Shown one piece after another: positions 35,641 to 48,537 of a stretch of DNA of 64,000 nt; the stretch's first letter is position 1, and each line of letters opens with the position of its first letter. The position numbers and the translations under genes were made by a program. Under the pieces are notes generated by a model, which did no database searches, had not been told where the DNA came from, and was given only the letters and a program-made list of their open reading frames with translations. The stretch lies in assembly GCF_963576615.1 (NCBI RefSeq), contig NC_088711.1:15733869-15797868 (forward strand). The letters run 5' to 3'. The DNA is from Watersipora subatra. Lineage: Eukaryota > Bryozoa > Gymnolaemata > Cheilostomatida > Watersiporidae.

Positions 35641-36644
35641 AATAAGTAACAAAAACCTTCCGTCCAACTGGTTTTTCAATAGCAGAAAATCATGTTGAAA
35701 ACATTGTAAAATTAGAGTTTGTTTGGAGGTTTGGTAACTTTCTACATCCTAGAAAGTTTAGAACAATCTTCTAGAAGGTTGTAATTGTATAGACTCTGAC
35801 AACTTGATAGACTTACAAGTAGCGGAAGCATAAAAAAGCTATTACAAAATATCAATGGTTCTTCGGAGGAAGACAATTTATATTGTGTTCTATAAAAAGC
35901 AGCCAGAATAAACAACATAGTAATAGAATTTCAAGTCTTTATGTTTCTAAAAAGATTATCTCTCGAGCAGTGCTTGTAATCTTAAGTTTTGGTAATTATT
36001 GCTGAATAAAAGAGCTAGCAACATAAATAAAAAATCCAAATTGTATTTCAAAAGTCGCTAGTATCTTTTAAAGCACTTTTTAAAAAAGCATGTAAATATC
36101 CTAAAACTAAGTCAAAGGTCAAGTTCCTTTACAACTGAGTAGAAAATGTATGAATTAATTCTGGAATAATGAAGAATAAACCAACAATTTTAAAACAAGC
36201 CATTCTTTATGAGTTCATGGTAAGGTGTTTATGAGGTGTTCCATCTAAGGTATTTTATATACTTCCAATAAACCTGAAGTGCATATACTTTTAATAAAAA
36301 TTAGTGCAGTACCTAATGTAGACCCAGTTTGTAGCTATTGGGGCAGATGATGTGGACTGATACAAATAACCAATTATACAAATCCATAATTGTTCCTTGC
36401 TTCTGTATGCGTAGTCATTATATGTGTAGCCATTATTTAATCATATGTTGATGGTGGGGCCTGTTTTTTATTACAAACTCTCATGTACCTAGCTATTCTC
36501 TTTAACCTGGTTAAACTTGCCTGCCTTCTAAGATATAAATACCCCGCCTGTATGAATATGTTCATTCTTGTGCACAATACAAGACATACTGCAACCTTCA
36601 ATGGATCTTTTTATGAATATCAACTAAATCGACTTCACCTGTAT

Positions 36645-36805
36645 TGCACCAGCATACACATTGCGCCAGCATACACATTGCACCAGCACACACACTGCAC
36701 CAGCAAACATAAGTGCACCAGCAAGCATCTTCAATTAACAGTTAGGCTGACAATTTCTCAGATTGCACCAGCATCTCAGATTGTACCAGCATCACAGTGC
36801 ACTAG
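36645..36805 (+). repeat. Degenerate minisatellite, TTGCACCAGCAYACACA units
   Basis: About eight imperfect copies of a 16-18-bp unit containing CACCAGCA occur here, interrupted once by unrelated sequence near 36730-36760. Confidence 0.7.
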
Positions 36806-37012
36806 CAGGACAGTTGCATCTCTCTGGTCATTTTTACTTGTCAGGATCCAAAGGAAGTTGTATTTTTTCCTTACCAAAAAGCAGTAATAAATTAGGAGTT
36901 GCAATCTCTTTAAAACAGAAAGTTAGAGATCAGGCAACCCCTTTTAGACTACTAACTTAAATTCACTTCAAACAATGTACAGTATTAGAAAAGTGAACTT
37001 TTTACTACAAGC

Positions 37013-37046
37013 AATGATATACAGCCCCTGGGGGCTGTATATCATT
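37013..37046. repeat. Hairpin of the AATGATATACAG family, copy 2 (perfect)
   Basis: AATGATATACAGCCCC, two bases, then GGGGCTGTATATCATT: 16-bp perfect arms. The unit matches 32198-32235 in the arms but not in the flanks. Confidence 0.85.
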
Positions 37047-39165
37047 ATTACAAGCATGTCAGGCCATTTGACATAATACACATAAAAAAATACAATTATT
37101 CAATAACCTAAGATTTGGTTTAGATTTTTTGTTTCCTTAAAGCATTAATTTTTAACATCTGGCAGTTGCCTAGCTAGGCATGGCACAAGACTAGAACAAT
37201 GCAATGCTAAACGTAAACTATAATGTGAAGTTGTCCACTCATTTTACTTCTAGAAGTTTGAGAAAATCTTTTTTAAACTTTCTATTACGCAGTTATAGAT
37301 ATAAAAATATCACAAATAATGCCAGGTGTCCTTGAGTGAAGTTATTATTTCAGGTTATAATGATTTCTTCAATAGATGAGCGTAAAAATAAACGACTGCA
37401 TTTGGCTAGTAGCTCAAAATATTACTTCATATGAATGAAAATTACTCTTTATTTATTTATAAGGTCACGTGACGTAAATCTCTAAATTACACGAAAAATG
37501 GCCGAATGTTTTAGTATTCTCTAAATATTTCATTGTAAAGTTATTTCTCTGTTTTCCAAACGGTGGTTACATATGTGAGCACCACCATATCATGAAAGTA
37601 ACGCTTTCGGACGCATATTCGTTCCTGAAGTTACCATTCGGTAAGAATTCTTATCCTTGTTGCGTTTCCTAATAAAAAGTGTTGCACACCAAACGCTGCA
37701 GCTCACTGTTTTCAGCTTGTGCACACTGAGCATATAATTAATTGTGACAAGCTGTCGCTTTGTAATGCTATGTTTTGCGATCTTTTAAATTTTTGTGTGA
37801 ATTGCTAGACCATTGGTTGTGGACTGGAGAGATGTCAGACCAAACGTCCGTTTCGTTATACATGTACTGTTTTTTTATATAAATGATTTCCAGGTTGTAC
37901 ATATTTGGACAAATGTATCCAATGACATATTTTTTGTTTGTTACAAATGCAAACTATAGAATCACCAATCACAACAGCGCAGTATTTTTGTGAGATCGAT
38001 GGCCAAGCTCCTACTGATTGATCAGATCCGTTTGCCGTGGTTGTCCATTTATAGGAGCAAGCTGTTTATTGTCGAGCCACATTTTTAGTTTAGACTGTTT
38101 GTTAGAATTTTTACTAGAGATTCGTTCTTTTACTGCAACATCGTTTATAGAAATAATGAGGAAATTCGTTTAATCTGCTACAAATTCTGGGAGATCATAA
38201 TTTAGTTTTCGGTTAGTTCGACTGAGTTGTGTATTTCAAATATTAACTATTTAGAAAATCTAAAATGTTTTTGTTTTGCTAAGCGATAGCAACAGGAATA
38301 ATGAACCAGGTAGGCTATACCTGCTCAATACCCAACCTGCTCAGGGTATGGAAACAACACTCTAGAAACGTATTGACAAAGTGAATGTCGAAGCCTTCTA
38401 GAACGATTGTTGATGAATTCAAACACAATCACTGGCATCACTAGTTATAAATATGTGCTCATTTGCCAATACCCCTTCGGTCTTTCTGTACACATATATA
38501 TTCTGGGTCTAACACAGACCGTAAAACCATTCACTCCATAAAAAACTGCACTTCTTCAAGTCCACTTAGCTTCGTAAATTGAATGTTTTGTAGTATATAC
38601 CTAAAACAGCCCTTGCGAGTTATTTTGATTTAGGTGAGGTCCTACTGATTTTTTACTTGACTTAGTGCTCTGCTCATCTCTCGATTTTATCCAGCTTTTG
38701 AGCTACTAACTCCTGAAGAGAATTTTTGCTCTTGCTTCTAGTTTGTAACACTAGTGAACAAATGTTAGACATACATGTAGATGTAAGGGCATATCAAAGC
38801 ACTACATCTAAATGGCATGTTTGTTTTGAATAAGATGGTTAACTGATCGTTTCGCTGGTTATTTTATTAATGCTTTTATTTTCCTCCAAACATGTAGGCC
38901 TACTTTCAACCACGACTTGGGATGGTCTTAACATATCAAAATTTGAGCAAGTATTTGACTCACTTGGCATTCTAACAATTAGTGTTTGACAGTTCTTAAA
39001 AATTTGCAGTGTTATAACTCAGAATGTATATATGATGTTGCCCATCACTTAGTTTGATTTTATGGTGTTTCAATTATATTCAATAACTAGTGCTTTATAT
39101 CTTTTTTTGTTTTATAATCATGGATTCCGAGAAGACTATCGCGATTTTTAGGTGGTTAAGAAGGG

Positions 39166-39339
39166 AAGAAAGCAATGCTTTCTCTAAAATTAAAGCTAGA
39201 AATTGTAGCAAAACTTGAGCAAACAGCTATGGATCAATCCTTTAGAAAGTCTATAAGGTGGTCTGGTCTAGCAGTTATTGTGAGGAAGAAAGTGGAAATG
39301 AAAATTTTAGATACGTTGATTGTTAAACAAATTATATGA
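39166..39339 (+). pseudogene. CENP-B-type DNA-binding domain relic (pogo/jerky-like)
   Basis: The frame reads KKAMLSLKLKLEIVAKLEQT, then AMDQSFRKSIRWSGLAVIVR and KKVEMKILDTLIVKQII before a stop. The L-S-L-K-x-K-L-E-I-V-x-K-L-E start is typical of the first helix of the CENP-B N-terminal helix-turn-helix in Tigger/jerky-like transposases and domesticated relatives. Only about 57 codons remain, with no DDE domain near, and the upstream frame is not continuous with a start. It is called a fragment. Confidence 0.45.
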
Positions 39340-42300
39340 AAAATCAAATATGAAAACAAGCGACAATAAATGATTGATGCTAATTTAAAGATCATGTCAT
39401 CTGTATTCACCTCTCTTCCCTATGAACCATCTGCCTTTTGTATCATCAAAGCAGCACTGCTGTTTGCTTGCCTCTCAGTGTAAAGGTGAGGTGACCTTTG
39501 CATCTTCATTGTAAAAGTAAAGTAACTATAAATACTTATTTTTATTGTTTATAGCTTATTAAGCTTCTGCATAGTTGTGTATAATGCATTTGTTTTCATG
39601 TTATATTTTATTCCTAGAATTATTTACCATCAAGTTTTGAGCTGTGAAGTGAATTAAATGAAATATGGTGTCTTTTTATGGAAATATTTACTTTACAACG
39701 GTTTTGATATAGGTTTCACTGTACTTAATTTTATTACCGGCAGTCTAAAGTCGTTCTATAATGTGTTTTCATTTTAATTCATGCCTATTTTCGTTGAAAC
39801 TTTCTAAGTACTATGGAATATCTCACAGTATTTATACATCAAACTTTGCATGAAAGTTAAATGTTAATGATATTTAATCTGTGTGTTACATAGTTTTAAA
39901 GTATCTGTGACTTCATAGTTTGAGATTGTCAAATGATTGTAATTATCTAAATACACATATTTTTAGTGAGTTGATAATAATAATAATATAATTAATAATA
40001 ATAATCAGGACAGAAAATCTTTTCAATAAATGATTGTGTCTGTCACGGTTGGATGTTGGAAAAAACTCATAACGATAAAGAAACAACAAGGATAGGCATG
40101 GATAGCAATTGTTTAATAGTTGATGGTTATGGTATTAAATATAATCATGGCTAGGTTTAAGACCAAAAAACAGTTCTTAATGTCGTTATAATTTCTTCCT
40201 GAATGCATTCACTGTTTAAACCACGAAATACCTATTATAGCGGCAAATATTTAATAAGCATTATTACTGACATTTTAATGGTTCTCACTATGTTTGTGAA
40301 AACAAAAAAGTTATGAAAGCCAACTTATAGGTTTACTAATTTTTATCTAAAAAATCTACGCAATCTTCTGTGTGGAAAACTATACGATAACTAGTGCTAA
40401 CATAGAAGAGTTTCTAACACTTACTGATCCTACATGCCGTGTCTATGTAAAATGCCGTATATATACACTAGTATATATAAGTTATTTTTACATCTATATT
40501 AATATAAGCTTTGTTAAGGCTGCTGGTGACTAAGTTTATTGAGCAAAGCATAAATTCACCAACATCCATAGGAATAATTATTGTATAATACGCTTTTAAT
40601 TTGGATTGATGAGGATTTAATATCTGTTGATTTGTGAGTTGATGCTAATAATCACATGTTACGCAAACATGTCGTCTTTGTATGTGTACATCTAATGGAG
40701 CCAACACATCTGGTAAAAGCAAACTATAATTAGTGGACGCACATGAAATTCATCACGAAGGAAAGTTTCTTGTGGCGCATTCAAGTTTTCCAAGCTTTGC
40801 TTGCTATCATCATGGTAGTAACCTGATAAAACTATGTTAAAACAAGCTGTTTTGATCAGAAGTACAGGTAGCCGTGCTGACCTATAGCACACTTGCACCC
40901 ATATTGCTTACAATCTCATCCTACACAAATTATGGGGAAGATTGGAGTCATTACACTCTGCCACTTCTGGGCCATAGTAATATAAACATTGTAAGCTGTG
41001 TAACTTAGATAAGTGTGTTACAGTGTTACTCAATCCACACATATGGGTTGAGCAAATTAGGGATGTTTTAACTTCTCATTGCTTTGTTAACCTTGAAAAA
41101 ACATAATTGACTGCTGTGTGAATGTGTTCAAGGTGTGAACACCTTACAGTTACTGTACCTTATAGTTACAGTTCTGACCTTGTAGCTTGTATGCAAAAAC
41201 ATAGTATTTACATCTACTATCTCGAAAGGCCTTAGGCACACGTACTGGTATTCTAGTGGAGTCGGGCCTGCTATCCACTCAGTGTGTGCATTAGCTCTCT
41301 GACATTATTGTATGATTCAAAGTGCCTTATCAAGCTGTGAACTTGTACTCGAATGCCGCAATCAAAAAGCCAAATATCATTCATGCTGTTCATAAATTGA
41401 GATAAATTTGTAAATACTTATGCATACATAACTACCGGGTTTTGGCCCTTGTGCGAGCTGATTGTTATAACCCAGGTTTTCCTATTTATAAAATAGCATT
41501 ATTCCACAGTTATAAAATTTATTAATTGCATTACTGGTGCTCTTTTTCAAATTTATTTATTTCAAGACATTGAGCCACGTGTCGCATCACAATGCCAATC
41601 AGTGCTCCTTATTACTAACAATGATATCTTAAACATACCAACGAGGAATGGCATTGCTTCACAATGTTTAGTAATTATTGAAGTAGACTTTAAACAGAAA
41701 ACTGTGAGCTTTATTTCTAATAGATCTTACATGATTGTTTTTTATATGACCAGAACAGTCATTCTTAACTTCTTTTATGTCATTGTACATTCACAAGCGA
41801 TAGTTAATTGAGTTTTTTGTACAAATAGCGTATATCACTTTGTATAAAGTGAGCTTCACAGGCTGGTGTTTCATTGAGTTGACGCGCTAATATCAAACAC
41901 CTCACCTTGTAAGGCTATCTTCTTGCTAAGGTTCCATCATAATGATTTACAAGAAATTGCTATTTGTTAATAATACCTGCCTTTTTTATTTTGGGCCTGT
42001 AAAGTTGTACTTTTAAGGTTATTTTAAACAAAGTTTATCAGATGTAAAAAAATTCCGAAATTGCAGTCTCATCATTTTTCACAATTTTTCAAAGCAAGTA
42101 ATACGTTCCCTCGAAATTAGACAATGAAAAGCAATCGATGCAAAGAAAGGTATTCTCATCAAACACCGACCTGCATGGCATTGCTAAACAGGATATTTGA
42201 TACATTAGTTTGTGTAGCCACTACCTACATGTAAGAGAAACCCGAACTCAAATAGGCTGTACTAAACTTCAAGGTAGAATATTAATCAGTCATTGACACT

Positions 42301-43700
42301 TGAAGCAATAGGGTTTATAAAAATTGTTTGACCAGTAACAGCTGAGTTAATCATTTTTATAAAGATGAGAAACTTCTTAGCTAAGAGGGAAATAGTGGGA
42401 AATACTATGCAAAATACTTGGAACAAATTTTCAGTGTAAAAATTGTTTGTAATTTGGATGATAGAAAGCAGTTTATACAGACATGGCACAAAGTTATTCA
42501 ATATCCTAGTAGTCAATCCTTGACCTACTATCATCTCTATGTACACATTTTCTGACTGATGACATAAAATTTGAGCCAATCTTTTCCCGACATACGACAT
42601 CATTTTCATCTTAAGATCCTTACAAGATTGTAAAAGTAAAAAGGATGATGACAATGAAATAAGATGCAAAAATAATAGTGAGTATAAAAATTAAGTTTGT
42701 TTAAAATATATCGGTGTAAGTTAGAGCAAGTTATATGACATACACCCTAACATACATACCCAGTATAAAGCTGTCTGATATAATGGGGGGCTGAATATAA
42801 TGCAGTCAGAGGAAATAGAGGTTGAAAAATATTTAAAAAACATGGTCAAGAAAAGAGAAGTTAGAGGTTCTTGATAATGTTAAAAACTGGGGAGAAACAG
42901 ACAAATGTCTAGAGGATTAGGAATCGATGAATATATTCTTTGAGGCTGAATTTAAAGTTGAAGAAAAAGCAAGGAAAGCACCAACTCAGTTTGATGAAAG
43001 TAAAGGGTTACACAGAAAATAGGTAAAGCAAACGTAAAATAGACTTGCCACTTGACAAAGCCATGCTCTATTGACCCATGGTATTGTGGTCCTTGAGCTT
43101 TTGAGATTAGCTATTTTCAATGTCACGGGTTTTATGGGATTGTGCAATCTTGTACGGTTATTGTAATTCACAAAAAGTGCTAATCCGCTGGTTTACCTTA
43201 AATGCATATATGTTGTCAGACTCGGATATTATTTGCTATGTTGGTAGGTACTAGTTTGGGACTTGTGGAGAGGCAATACCGCCATCTTGCTTATCGATAC
43301 CACGTTAAGGGCTCTCTCAAGGTAACTGCAATCTTTTCTTCGTATTACACTGTCAACTGACTTTTATAAGACTTTGTAAATTTATATTGGGTGCAGCAAA
43401 AATGCTAGTAAAGAACGTAGCTGTTCTTTTGTAAAACAAACAAGCGTTTTTCTTTTGAAAAACTTTTTCAACTTAGTTTCAGCAATATAACTGAATTGGA
43501 AAAACTAAATTAAGCAACATAAGCTAAGTAAATATGCCAGTTCAAGGTTAAAGAAATGCAGTGAGCAGTTTTGGCCGCAGTTGTGGCAAACAGTATGTTT
43601 AATGAGATAGCATGTGACTATCGGATGAAGTGCTAGATTTGAAATGAAAATCAGGTATTGGTTTACTAACGATAAACTGACAAGGTCATTCAACACATTT
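39340..43700. other. Gene-free spacer with an AAT microsatellite
   Basis: An interrupted (AAT)n run lies at about 39977-40008. A 127-codon minus-strand frame at 42286-42669 (Leu/Ile-rich, starting MHLISLSSSFLLLQ) has no recognisable domain and is not called a gene. Nothing else was seen. Confidence 0.5.
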
Positions 43701-43701
43701 G

Positions 43702-44020
43702 TTGTATCACTCAGTAGTTGTTAAAAGTAGTTGTATCACTCAGTAGTTGTATCACTCAGTAGTTGTATCACTCAGTAGTTGTATCACTCAGTAGTTGTAT
43801 CACTCAGTAGTTGTATCACTCAGTAGTTGTATCACTCAGTAGTTGTATCACTCAGTAGTTGTATCACTCAGTAGTTGTATCACTCAGTAGTTGTATCACT
43901 CAGTAGTTGTATCACTCAGTAGTTGTATCACTCAGTAGTTGTATCACTCAGTAGTTGTATCACTCAGTAGTTGTATCACTCAGTAGTTGTATCACTCAGT
44001 AGTTGTATCACTCAGTAGTT
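43702..44020 (+). repeat. 16-bp minisatellite, TTGTATCACTCAGTAG, about 18 copies
   Basis: Nearly identical 16-bp units run from about 43726 to 44017. One isolated unit precedes at 43702-43719. Both the isolated unit and the end of the array are followed by TTGTTAAAAGT. Confidence 0.95.
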
Positions 44021-44082
44021 GTTAAAAGTGAACTTGCACAAAATTTTGGTAGATTTTATTAAAAATTATCGAAATTTTTCTA

Positions 44083-44500
44083 TCATTTCTGATTGCTTTT
44101 TTGATGTTTGAAGTGATCTGGCGGCCAGGATGTTTCAATTTTAAAATTCACAAAATTTGATTGCAGTTAAAGAGATTGTTTTTGATGTTTGAGCTGATCT
44201 GACTACCAAAATGTTTGAAGATAGAAGTCGACAAAACTTGATCACGGTTAAAACGCTCAGATCAAGTAAAAGTGTGATTATGATGTTTATAATTGCAAAG
44301 CCACTGACAGAATAGAGACGCGTAATTCTGCAATTTGAATGCAATAGCTTAATATCAACTACATGTATATCAATGATAGCAACTAGGAATGGCTTTCGCA
44401 CTTTTTTTTCGAGCATTTCAACCGTAATTAAGTTTTGTCGATTTTAATCTTGAAAAGTTCTGGCAGTCAGATCAGCTCAAACATCAAAACAATCTCAAAG
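44083..44500. repeat. Inverted-repeat element, TTTGATGTTTGAGCTGATCTG family
   Basis: 44164-44257 and 44415-44500 are inverted copies (GATGTTTGAGCTGATCTGAC against GTCAGATCAGCTCAAACATC). A third, diverged direct copy precedes at 44083-44163, and another lies at 63690-63790 near the window end. It is probably a MITE-like repeat with one end duplicated. The 91-codon minus frame across it is incidental. Confidence 0.7.
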
Positions 44501-44745
44501 GATAACATTTTGAGTAAGCTCATTTTAAAACTGACTGATATTTGGGTAACTGGCATATTTGACCTGAATTTTAATTGTCGCTACATTCCTATCTATTGTC
44601 ATCCGCTAACTCTTTACATTAGCAAGCAGTGTTGAAATTATATTCATCAATGCAGGTGTTAGGTTTCATGCAAAGGGTTTTTGTTACCTGTTAATAATCT
44701 AACAAAAAATGATCATAGACAAAGACAGCAAGGTCGTTTGCCCAT

Positions 44746-45870
44746 CAGGGTTGGCTTGGTTTAAACCGAGTGGTTTAAACCCAGTTTAAACCAGCCCGAA
44801 AAAACTGGTTTTTTTGGTTTTTTTCATTATTTTTTGTGACAAACATAATATTTTAAGCTCCTAGTGGTTCATGTGCGGTAGAAATGCATTTATATGTAAT
44901 TATCAGCTGTGGAAGTTTATTTAGGACACAGTAGTAAATTGATGGCAGAGCTCAAGTTGAAACTACATGAAATCCAAGCACAACAATGAATTAGTGAGTT
45001 TCAATTTCAATTGGTTTTATCAAGTGATATGATGATCTCTTTACTGATGAAATATAAAAACCATGTGAAATATACTAATCCCATCATTGTCTCTAATAAA
45101 GAATGAATACTTTCTCAAGTCTGGCCAGTGAGAAAGGATTACTTATAATTAGAAATTAAAACAATAAAATCCTTTTGGGCCAAAGCTTCAAGTTTGCAAA
45201 CTAGTATTTCATTTATTGGGCACAAGCCAAAGTCGTTGGATTGTTAGAATTCAATTTATCAAGTTTGTTGTGTTTTGAAAAGTTTTGAAAGGCAAAGGTT
45301 TTAAGGCAAAACGTAATAGGTGTGCTGTCGTAACGCGAGGTCACGCGGATAGGCTTAAAGCTCACGTAGCAAAATGTCAAGCTAAAAACACCAATTTAGA
45401 CAGTGATGCTAATATTCAGGAGTCATCTGCCACTGTTCCAAACACTAGCAATGCATCTGCATTATGCTATGCTCTACACTACCACACGACTAATCACTGG
45501 GATTAAAGTTCCTACTTATACATAGAGCTCTATGTAAAATATTCACTTTATGTGATAAGATTTCTGCTCTGTATTTAATCGATTATGTTTGATTTAAGAC
45601 TCATTCTGAAATTTTCATGTTTTCTCTCTTTTTTCCCATAACAACTCCCACAGTACCATCTATAGCAGATGATTCCACATATGTGTTCAATACTCAATCA
45701 TGCAGCTATAGTAAGTGATGTGAATTAGACTTAAAATTGCAAAAACCTTGGTAAAATTATATAAACAATAAAAGCCGGTTTAACCATAAAAACCAGTTTA
45801 AACTATAAAAAACCGGTATAAACCAAAAAACCTGGTTTTTTCATAAAAACCGTGGTTTTGTCCAACCCTG
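44746..45870 (+). mobile_element. hAT-type element with BED-finger relic
   Basis: The ends CAGGGTTGGCTTGG and AAAACCGTGGTTTTGTCCAACCCTG (last part) share CAGGGTTGG inverted. Subterminal regions are packed with GGTTTAAACC-type repeats. The flanking octamers TTGCCCAT (44738-44745) and CTGCTCAT (45871-45878) match at 6 of 8 positions, a decayed hAT target duplication. At about 45285-45506 the plus strand reads KGKGFKAKRNRCAVVTRGHA, then DRLKAHVAKCQA. The L-K-x-H-x-x-x-C ending is that of a BED zinc finger as found at the start of hAT transposases. The rest of the transposase is gone. Confidence 0.75.
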
Positions 45871-45879
45871 CTGCTCATT

Positions 45880-46640
45880 GTTCCATCCGCACCACTTAAT
45901 TTATTTGTTTTTTCCACAGAATTTTCTCTTGTCTGTTTTTCAGATGTCAAGTTGGATGATTATTAGATTGGTTTGTACAAGAGTTGATATAAGTTCAGTG
46001 TTCTTTGCTAAAATGTAGTATCACAATTACATACAAAACATAAAATTAAGAGTTATCATCTCTTTCATTTTAACGCCCATCAAAAAAGAACAGATAACTC
46101 ATATCATATTTTCTTTTAGTTCATTGGAGTTGAATCAGCGCCTCTCCGAACCACATTCAAATGATTGGTCAATTTGAATGTTTATTGAATGAATTGGTTT
46201 TTCCTTTTGAACGATAGAGCTAGTTTTAAATGCATCAAAGCAATGCATCAACTACCATCTTTGATGGTAGTTTTCTTCCCAAAATTATTGAATTGATGTA
46301 TAAAAATGTTTCTATCACATCTGTCAGAGAAGAAAGTTTATGGTTACCAGTTACTAATTCAACCATGAGGGGAATCAACACCTCATCAGTTTATTATCTT
46401 CAAGTTTGAAATAATATATGTTCTGGGTTTCAGCTTAGAGACACAATTTTGCATTGCAAAATAGATTCTCAGAAAATCTATAGAGGAAATCTATTTTACT
46501 ATTTTAGCTTTCGTTTTATTTTAGAAACTACAACAGGTGTTCTGCGCATACACACGAATAGTTACTCCAGACAGCTCAGACGAGGTTGTTATGGACATGG
46601 TGGGTATTATTGGACTACAGCTGTAGGCGCTTCTACAGCG
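45880..46640. other. Gene-free spacer
   Basis: Only a small AACTACCATC/GATGGTAGTT hairpin at 46249-46272 stands out. No gene was seen. Confidence 0.5.
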
Positions 46641-46644
46641 TTAA

Positions 46645-47287
46645 CTCTTTCGCTACCGAATTTATTTCTAGCTCTGCCCAAATATTTTTTTCTATTCACA
46701 CAAATGTTGACATAACGTCACTAATTTTGTAATGACTTGAAAAAGAATGAAGATATCCACTTAATTTAAAAAACAAGTTGTTAAAAAGAAGATACTTTAT
46801 TGAAAAAATCTTAAATTAACTTAATTTAAAAACGGTAAAAAACTTTACGAACTTCACCAACAATATTTTGCCAGCAGTTTTGATAGTCGTATTTTGACTG
46901 TCGCCATAATATTTGGTTACTATTATAGTTTTTCACATGAAATACATGCACTAGAAGAGTCAGAATCACTCGATATAGAGTTATTGGAGTCCCAATGGCT
47001 AAGAATGTTAGAACCTTCTGCAGATTAAATGAGTGCAGTAATATTTTTTGTCCGTGCTTTTTCCGCGGTGAACTTTCTGTTTGATAATCAGTGAGCCGCC
47101 AGTGAGAGGGTTGCTACTTAGTCTATATTGTTAGCAACAAGCTTGTTTTCATGGAGACCAGATCTTATTGGTATATCTGAAGCGAAGGCTGAGTAATTAT
47201 AAATAAACTAATGCTTCCTGCCTCAAAGATAAGATAACTCTAGCCGATACATCCGCTAGGATACATCGGCTTGCGGTAGTGAAAGAG
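46645..47287. mobile_element. piggyBac-type MITE with TTAA duplication
   Basis: TTAA (46641-46644) precedes CTCTTTCGCTACCG, and CGGTAGTGAAAGAG precedes TTAA (47288-47291). The 14-bp inverted ends differ at one base. TTAA duplications with short C-starting ends are diagnostic of piggyBac. On the minus strand, around 46930-47035, an acidic stretch (LSHWDSNNSISSDSDSSSA) resembles the acidic N-terminal segment of piggyBac transposases and may be what is left of the gene after internal deletion. Confidence 0.8.
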
Positions 47288-47291
47288 TTAA

Positions 47292-48537
47292 TAATGCATT
47301 CCAGGAACGTTTACGTTATAGAGATTTTACGTTATACGAACAGTAAAATACATGTAAATTAACTAATCTTTTCCAAGATCTTTCAAAACTCCCTCCTTTG
47401 GTCATACAAAAAGGAAAAACTAGACTTAATTGTTTAATTTGTGGGCTGTACTGGAACTGCAGTATTATTGGTTTGCATCGTCAACTTTTCTCCTTTTTTT
47501 GATCAATTTCACTGGTTTTATAGACCATGATTGCAGTAATTTTACAACAAGTTGATGAGAAGCACACATCGTCGTACACAGTCGAGAGCACACAGTCGAT
47601 GTTCATTTACAACGATTTGCTTATTTGTTCTAGGCAGCAAAGTCTATTCTGCAAAGTAAAACTAATAACAAATATTTTATATGTCTACAAAAAAGCAAAA
47701 CACAAGATATTTTTACTTTGAAAAAAGCGGTTTTACCTGTTGACCATCTATCTGTACCCAGGGGTCAAGGTTAGAATAAAAGATAGCTTTCGACAATACT
47801 TCCAACTCGTAAAATTCAGATTGGTAGAACGACGCTGTAACACCCGCACTAATTGATCACCTTCAAGTATTTATTAACAACTATGCAGCTACATATTCTC
47901 TGTTTTGTCGACATATCTGACAATCTATCACTACAAACTAGACTGTCATAGAAGTTGTTAATACGATAGATATAATGCTATATGCGGATCGTTTTTTTCT
48001 CACGCAAGTGTGGCGAGATATGTTACCATTTAAATAGAATTTGGGAACTTGCCCCGACTTGACACTCTACGTTATACGGGTTTTTTTTACGTAGTATGAA
48101 ACAATAACTTCACATAAATTCTTTACATGAATATTTGAAGTTTGTGTTATAGGAGGGTCTGCTATACATACATACATACATACATACATACATACATACA
48201 TACATACATACATACATACATACATACATCATTGCTTGTTCTCCTAAACCCTCACACTGTTGCACCTTACCTAAAAAAATGAGAGTTTGCTTATTGTCCT
48301 CTCAATCCCTTTTTCTGTCTTGCCTGGCTAGAATTTACTTACCTAGAGAAGGTGCGAGCTCCATTCATTTGCCGTGGAATTTTAATGGGGCAAAGAATTT
48401 TCATGCTCTACTATCAAGTAAAATATTGTACAAATGAAGGAAGTGATATCTACCTCATGTTTGCTCCTAGCTAATGCTTACTTGTAGCATTAGAGTAGCA
48501 TTAAAGTACTTCTCTTAAGTCTATCTTGTAGGAGACA
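47292..48537. other. Spacer before the TTC31-like gene, with ATAC microsatellite
   Basis: A (CATA)n run of about 16 units occupies 48165-48229. The phrase ACGTTATA occurs near 47310, 47329 and 48069, possibly from an old element whose ends I could not pair. Sequence just before 48532 ends in a splice acceptor, so an upstream exon of the TTC31-like gene may lie in this stretch. Confidence 0.6.

Larger units (their letters stand above)
34643..39165. other. Gene-free spacer
   Basis: No gene is supported. A 134-codon frame at 36483-36887 spans a CACCAGCA-type minisatellite and is not convincing. The region holds a dispersed repeat copy, a minisatellite and a perfect hairpin, listed separately. 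Confidence 0.5.

Noticed and set aside
36483..36887. 134-codon frame
   Set aside because: Its middle is a CACCAGCA minisatellite and the rest has no family resemblance.
42286..42669. 127-codon minus-strand frame, Leu/Ile-rich
   Set aside because: No motif or splice context, and AT-rich DNA gives hydrophobic frames of this length by chance.
43702..44020. Regular 16-bp repeat considered as a CRISPR-like array
   Set aside because: Units are directly contiguous with no spacers and the genome is eukaryotic; it is a minisatellite.
47292..48160. Possible element defined by repeated ACGTTATA phrases
   Set aside because: The phrases do not form inverted ends and no target duplication was found.
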